Positions 59,345-64,000 of a stretch of DNA of 64,000 nucleotides are shown piece after piece. The notes below the pieces were generated by a model. That model had not been told where the DNA came from and did not search any database. It worked only from the letters and a program-made list of their open reading frames with translations. Source of the stretch: Nematostella vectensis (Eukaryota; Cnidaria; Anthozoa; Actiniaria; Edwardsiidae); assembly GCF_932526225.1 (NCBI RefSeq), contig NC_064041.1, positions 5,204,046 through 5,268,045 of the forward strand, given 5' to 3'. Each line of letters starts with the position of its first letter. Position 1 is the first letter of the stretch. Both the position numbers and the translations under genes were made by a program.

Positions 59345-62300
59345 ATGGATATAAATTATAGACGCATGGTGTTGTGTTCTGCTTTGGCACTCATATTAAC
59401 TGCACTCGGTAGGTATAAATTGATTAACCAATTTTCATTGTCATAATAAATAATAATTGGGCTCTTATGTAGAAAGACATTATAAAAGGTTTTCTACCTT
59501 GTTATTCCATATTAGTCTTATCTTTGCACTTGGACTTAGTTCAGGTCCACTCACTTTAAACGTCGTAGATAATTTACTTATTTTTTTGTTATTGATATAG
59601 CAATAAGAAGGGGCATGCGTACACAGGGAGGTGCGCGCGCACCCCACCTTGGCGACCAAAAAGTGGGTCATTTCTCGTTAAGGACTCTTCAAGTACTATG
59701 CGTTTTCCATATGATACCTATGACTGCGAAACCCCCCTCAGCCAATCCTGAATACGCGCCTGTATGCTGAGGGAGGGGTGGGGAGGGGAGACCTATGTCA
59801 CCAATTATTACGATCCATTTTTATTGACGCCGCAACGCTCTAATCCATGTGTTTTTTTTTTGTTTTTTTTTTGCAGTAAGTGCCAAACCTCCAATGACAG
59901 ATAAGTCCATCACATCTCCAACTGCCTTACGATGTCCAGTACCACAGAGCTTCCCACATGGCAAGGTACACGGCAACAGCAGGAGAGAAGCGAAAGGGGT
60001 AGATAGATAGGGGTTTTATTCAATTGCCATGGCAGTATTACAGACTGAATTAAGGCAAAGGGCCAGCACATATAGCGTTATACTATTACAGAAATAAACT
60101 GTGCAAGCGGTTTGAAACTCGTTAGCATTGTTTATGCACCTTTGCAAAAAAGAGTTTCCTTGCTATTTAATTTTCTTTATAAAATATTCAATTATTTGTT
60201 TGAAACCCTTTCATCACTTTTTCCCGCTTTCTATATTCAAACATTAAAAAATATATAATTTACAGGAATACTGCAAATCGCCTGTTAATCACTTTTTTTT
60301 TTAAATAGAGAAACAAGGGCGGTAGGACTTGTGTTTGTTAGGCTAAATTCCCTTTCATCACTTTTTCCCGCTTTCTAAAACGTTAGACAAATTATAATTT
60401 ACAGGAATAATGCAAATCGCCTGTTAATCACTGTTTTTTTTTTATCGAGAAACAAGGGCGGTAGGACTTGTGTTTGTTAGGCTAAATTCTGATAAATCAC
60501 GGAATTTCCTCTTATTTGGCTGAAATGATCTCCTTTGCCACGCGCTCTGCGTGTTAGAAACCCGATCAAGATACCTGGTCGGGCACGTTTCGACTAGCTC
60601 GTCAGGGAAAGTTCGCGCTTCACGGGGTAGTAGCTCAGATTATGCAACGAAACTTGACTCGGTTTTCTAATCAAACATGGAGAACGCCTCGAAGTTTATT
60701 ATCAGAATTTAGCCCAACAAACAACTTTTCCTACCCCCTTGGAGAAATCGCTAAATCTGAGACTTGTTGCACATGGTATCTATGTCTTCGGCGCACTTGT
60801 CTGCAAACTCCTGGTTGAGCCACAGCCCCAGCCCTAGCGCCCTAGCCACATATAAATATAAGACTCATAGATGCCTTCCATTTCCAGGTGAAAGTGCTGT
60901 ATGGCGGAAGAGCTCTGTATTATTCATGCCCTCAGGGCAAGCTAATTGGCACAAGTCATCGCTTTTGTGATGTCCAGACCGGACAGTGGTCCGGACGGCA
61001 ACCAATCTGCAAAGGTTGGTTATGTCATCAGTAACAGATCGACCCTGTGATCTCGAGATATTTACATGGGCCCAGTAATCCTCCTCAGCAGCATTGCTAT
61101 ACTTTGTTAAAAGGCTATTCAAGATACGTTGTTAGCAAAGGATGTGTGTGTGTGTGTGTGTTTGGGATCGGGGTAGGGGGGCTGAGTATCTTTGTGGATC
61201 GGCAGTTTTGGGTATTAATATCACACGGATTACGAATTGTGAGAGAAAATCGAACATTTTTTTACCAGGAAGGTAAAGGGGGGTATGGATCACGTTTTCA
61301 CGGACCGAAAAATGACTTTTTCACGTGTCACGGGCTGAAACAAACGGCGTCAAGAAAATTACTATAATTAGATTAGAATAACAGGAAATGGGCAAATCTG
61401 GGTTCACAGAGACTCAAAAGTGCTATAAATCTCGCTTTCACGCGTAGAGTTGGATCACGTTTCACGGACGTCGACATTGAAGATTTCACGTTTCTCGGCA
61501 GTAAAAAATGGCCAAATCACGTTTCACGAGAACACCCATTACCACCCTGTTTTACGAATTACAAAATCTTGCGAATTACAGATCCATGAAAAAGTCGACT
61601 TTGTGGTGAGTTTGTACTTGATGATCTTTGATCATTTGAACGGATCAGCGGATTTGTGGACCCCTCCCCCCACCCCTTAGTGTAAAATTGAAAAATTGTA
61701 GCTTTTTTGCTATCAAGAAATGAATTTGACTCTTCATGTTAATAGTATAGTATAGGGGTCCGGACCCCCTATGCTATGCATGTTCACCGTACAACTTTTG
61801 TCATTTTCAAATATTTAAAATGCTAAAAATTGTAACTTTAATAGAAACAATGTCTTTACCTTCCTCCCACCCAAATTTAGATTTATGTATGTATGATCTT
61901 TTCCTTTCCCTCATCTGTGCTATGCCATAACTTTGACATGAACGGGAATTCTGAAATTAGGGGTGATCATGGAAATTAAACAAACAAAAGCTACAAAAGA
62001 GGCCCTCTCACCCAAATTGGAGCTCAAAATTTCGGAGCCCCTCCATAATATAGCAGCAACCCCTCCCCGCTTATTAATAACTGCCTAACCTCCTATCTTC
62101 AATCTTTAGTGCCTTCAGTTCCCAAATGCCTTCAACCCACCATTCCTAACGGACACGTAAGCTTTCGCCGGGGGCGCCGTAACAGATTCGTTGCAAAATA
62201 CACATGCAAACGAGGCTACAAGCTTATAGGAGAAGAAAGAAGAACCTGCAAAAACGGACGATGGCGCCCTCCCGCAGTACCATCTTGCAAAAAAGGTAAC

Positions 62301-63613
62301 TTCCGGCAATGCTGATACAAATATAACAAGTTAACAAAAACAAAAGAGCAACGATTAATTCAGTCATTGCAACTACTATAGCGGATTTTGAGGGTCAGTA
62401 CGCAGCTCTTACAAGCTGCAATTTGATTGTGCAAATGAACAATATCCGCACCTCGACACAAAGAACGAGAAGAATAGAGACAAAAGAACTCCTTTGTAGA
62501 ACAAAGATAATAGGAGACAAAGCAGCTGCGTACTTACTCGATTTTGAAAGCGTCTACCACCTAAAATGACTGTTTTTGTTAGAAATGTTTCGTGGATTCA
62601 TTATTGTTTTACACCGACAAAGAATTTGCATAAAAGGTTTCATATAGCTTAGGGATAATTCATAAAAACTATACCAAAGCCAACTTGAAAAAGAAACTCG
62701 AGATGGAGACCTTCAACAAGCAATGATTCTAATGAATGTGATGTTTACTGTCAGCAATGCACTTTGTATCATACCCTCGGGTAGTTGACAGGTTCTCATG
62801 GTCGGTTTAAGTGTTTACGTGATTCAGCTTTGTTGGCTCTAGCAAATCAGTTTTTTTTCTTCTGGTTTTCCGTCTTTTCTTTCTTTCACAAAAATGTCGC
62901 TGATTTGTTCGTTTATTTGTTATTCCTCGTTCATTAAGTATATTATTTTGGGTGTCATCAGAGAGATGTTCTAAGGAATGTAAGCGGCTGACGACTCCTG
63001 CGCATGCCTTAATGGGGGGCAGTTCAAGGAACGTGGGCTCACTTGTTCGGTTCGTATGCGTCTCGGGCTACGTGCTGATTGGCCAAGAGTTTCTGAAGTG
63101 CGGATGCAATGGACAATGGGACTCGCGTGTGCCGAAGTGCGTTAAAAAGGGTAAGCGGCAATTTCTTTTTACTTTTTTTAATTAGCCGTCATCTCAAATT
63201 AGCCACCTTTTGAAAAGCTTTACACTATACCTGATATCTTGGTTGTGCTAGATATTGTTATGGTATATTTCTAGATCCTTTAGCGGACCTCAGACGGGCA
63301 GCTGATGGACTCCGTATGCACTTTATCAACAAACTCGAACTTCTGACGACAGATAGCCGAGTACGTTCCGGACTATCTTCGGGAGCCGCCGGATTAGACT
63401 TGGTTTTTGTTTTCGACAGCTCGGCAAGTGTCGGCGAGGACAATTTCCGTAAAGGCATCCAATTCGCCCGGACAATTATCGATGAGTTTGGAATCTCGGC
63501 AACGCCTTCCGGTACTCGGGTAGCAGTGATAGTTTTCAGTGACGCAGCGCAGGTAATTTTTAACCTGAAGTCCAATCGGATTGTGGATAAAGAAGAGGCC
63601 GTTAGGAGACTAG
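59345..63613 (+). CDS. Complement factor B-like protein, N-terminal part (signal, 3 sushi, vWA); continues past the window
   Basis: Exons 59345-59408, 59877-59965, 60888-61014, 62110-62295, 62962-63150 and 63275-63613, phases agreeing, about 331 residues so far. The first exon is a signal peptide (MVLCSALALILTAL). Sushi 1 spans two exons (RCPVPQSFPHGK, then LYYSCPQGKLIG and CDVQTGQWSG). Sushi 2 (CLQPTIPNGHVSF, YTCKRGYKLIG, CKNGRW) and sushi 3 (KRLTTPAHALMG, RFVCVSGYVLIGQ, CNGQWDS) are one exon each. The vWA domain follows (LDLVFVFDSSASVGEDNF) with an intact MIDAS DxSxS and GTRVAVIVFSD. Three sushi followed by vWA is the order of factor B/C2, whose vWA binds C3b through Mg2+ before a C-terminal serine protease. 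That protease would lie beyond 64000, so SVEP1-like proteins remain an alternative, although those usually begin with vWA. The last donor is at 63614. Confidence 0.8.
59612..59762 (-). mobile_element. MITE of the CGCGTACCCAGG family, reversed
   Basis: Reads GCATGCGTACACAGGG at the left and CCTGAATACGCGCC at the right. The interior (AAAAAGTGGGTCATTTCTCG, CCATATGATACCTATGACTG, CCTCAGCCAATCCTG) is the complement of 2923-3068. In the intron after the signal exon. Confidence 0.75.
60206..60488. repeat. 144-bp direct tandem duplication
   Basis: CCCTTTCATCACTTTTTCCC to GTGTTTGTTAGGCTAAATTC occurs twice, starting at 60206 and 60350, with small indels in the T-rich part. In a factor B-like intron. 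Confidence 0.9.
61140..61680. repeat. GT run and degenerate TCACGTTTCACG repeats
   Basis: A short GT run (61142-61161) is followed by irregular copies of CACGTTT(T)CACGGAC, TTTCACG and ACGAATTACAAA. The irregular, sentence-like repeats resemble those at 13480-13560. No coding content. Confidence 0.6.
62388..62532. mobile_element. Short inverted-repeat element (AGTACGCAGCT ends)
   Basis: GGGTCAGTACGCAGCT at the left mirrors AGCTGCGTACTTACTC at the right. About 145 bp, without coding, in the intron between sushi exons 2 and 3. Confidence 0.55.
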
Positions 63614-64000
63614 GTATGATATGTTGGTTGGTTATTGTTTATCTATTTATTTATATCTTCATGGTTATCTCTTGACCCTTTTATAGTTTGTCTTGTTTAC
63701 TTCATCTTTTGGAAAAGTGCGTAGGATGTCATATGGTCGTCTTTATCAAGAATAAATATTGTATATATTTTAACATAATTCAGTACACTTCATTTCCTTT
63801 AAGCACAAAAGATGCCATATGCACGTGCGTTTTAGAACAGAATGTAAAGTAAGTTCATAGCGTGATGATGACGACATCACTGCTGTAGAAACGCGAAAAT
63901 TCCGAAGAGACGCTAGCGTTAAGATTTTTCATTCTACATCTCAGCGAGCTGTGCGTGGCGTATCCGTATAAGACTTAGGTCTTAAGGCCTAGGAACCGGG
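63614..64000 (+). other. Intron of the factor B-like gene; GGCCGGTTCCT repeat end at the edge
   Basis: No exon was seen after the donor at 63614. The last bases (CCTAGGAACCGGG) match the end of the MITE family at 18942 and 40045, so another copy probably begins here. Confidence 0.5.

Noticed and set aside
59345-63613. Calling the gene SVEP1/polydom
   Set aside because: That family normally starts with vWA; three sushi before vWA fits factor B better. Kept as an alternative until the downstream sequence is read.

Overview
The window looks like nuclear DNA of an early-branching animal, most likely a cnidarian and probably an anthozoan. That is inferred from intron-rich genes with GT-AG junctions, metazoan domain combinations (Ig receptor, PAN plus F5/8C, sushi plus vWA), non-coding DNA packed with small terminal-inverted-repeat elements, and many minisatellites. 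No bacterial, plastid or mitochondrial features, CRISPR arrays, tRNAs or rRNAs were seen. Gene models were built by eye from frame, splice sites and exon phase; in the multi-exon models every junction agrees in phase.

Layout: (1) 885-8049, plus: Ig-domain single-pass receptor whose cytoplasmic tail is a tandem array of NPxY-like tyrosine motifs; its 5' end is unresolved. (2) 8050-15850: no confident gene; transposon remnants, a 1.1 kb inverted-repeat element and three perfect 76-bp repeats. (3) 15883-18131, plus: small membrane-anchored protein with RRxSS-type repeats. (4) 19828-21557, plus: PRSS23/35-like secreted protease with a duplicated activation segment. (5) 22248-23789: 43-bp satellite of about 36 copies, starting at the stop codon of the convergent gene. 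(6) 23784-31016, minus: complete 11-exon PP2A phosphatase activator gene (PTPA). (7) 32723-34222, minus: intronless cytochrome P450. (8) 34870-48410: inverted-repeat elements, satellites and an NHL-repeat pseudogene; no confident intact gene. (9) 48855-54971, plus: complete 6-exon secreted PAN + F5/8C protein. (10) 59345 to beyond the window end, plus: signal peptide, three sushi domains and a vWA domain, the order of complement factor B; the rest lies outside.

The genes form no operon or obvious single pathway. Several encode surface or secreted recognition proteins (Ig receptor, protease, discoidin protein, factor B-like), interleaved with a housekeeping phosphatase regulator and a P450. 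The most striking shared pattern is local amplification of exon ends: short segments spanning an exon 3' end or stop codon are copied in tandem into the adjoining intron or 3' UTR in at least three genes (Ig receptor twice, PTPA once or twice, P450), and coding repeats have grown inside three proteins. The clearest candidate for something undescribed is the Ig receptor with its NPxY array and exon-seeded intronic minisatellite.
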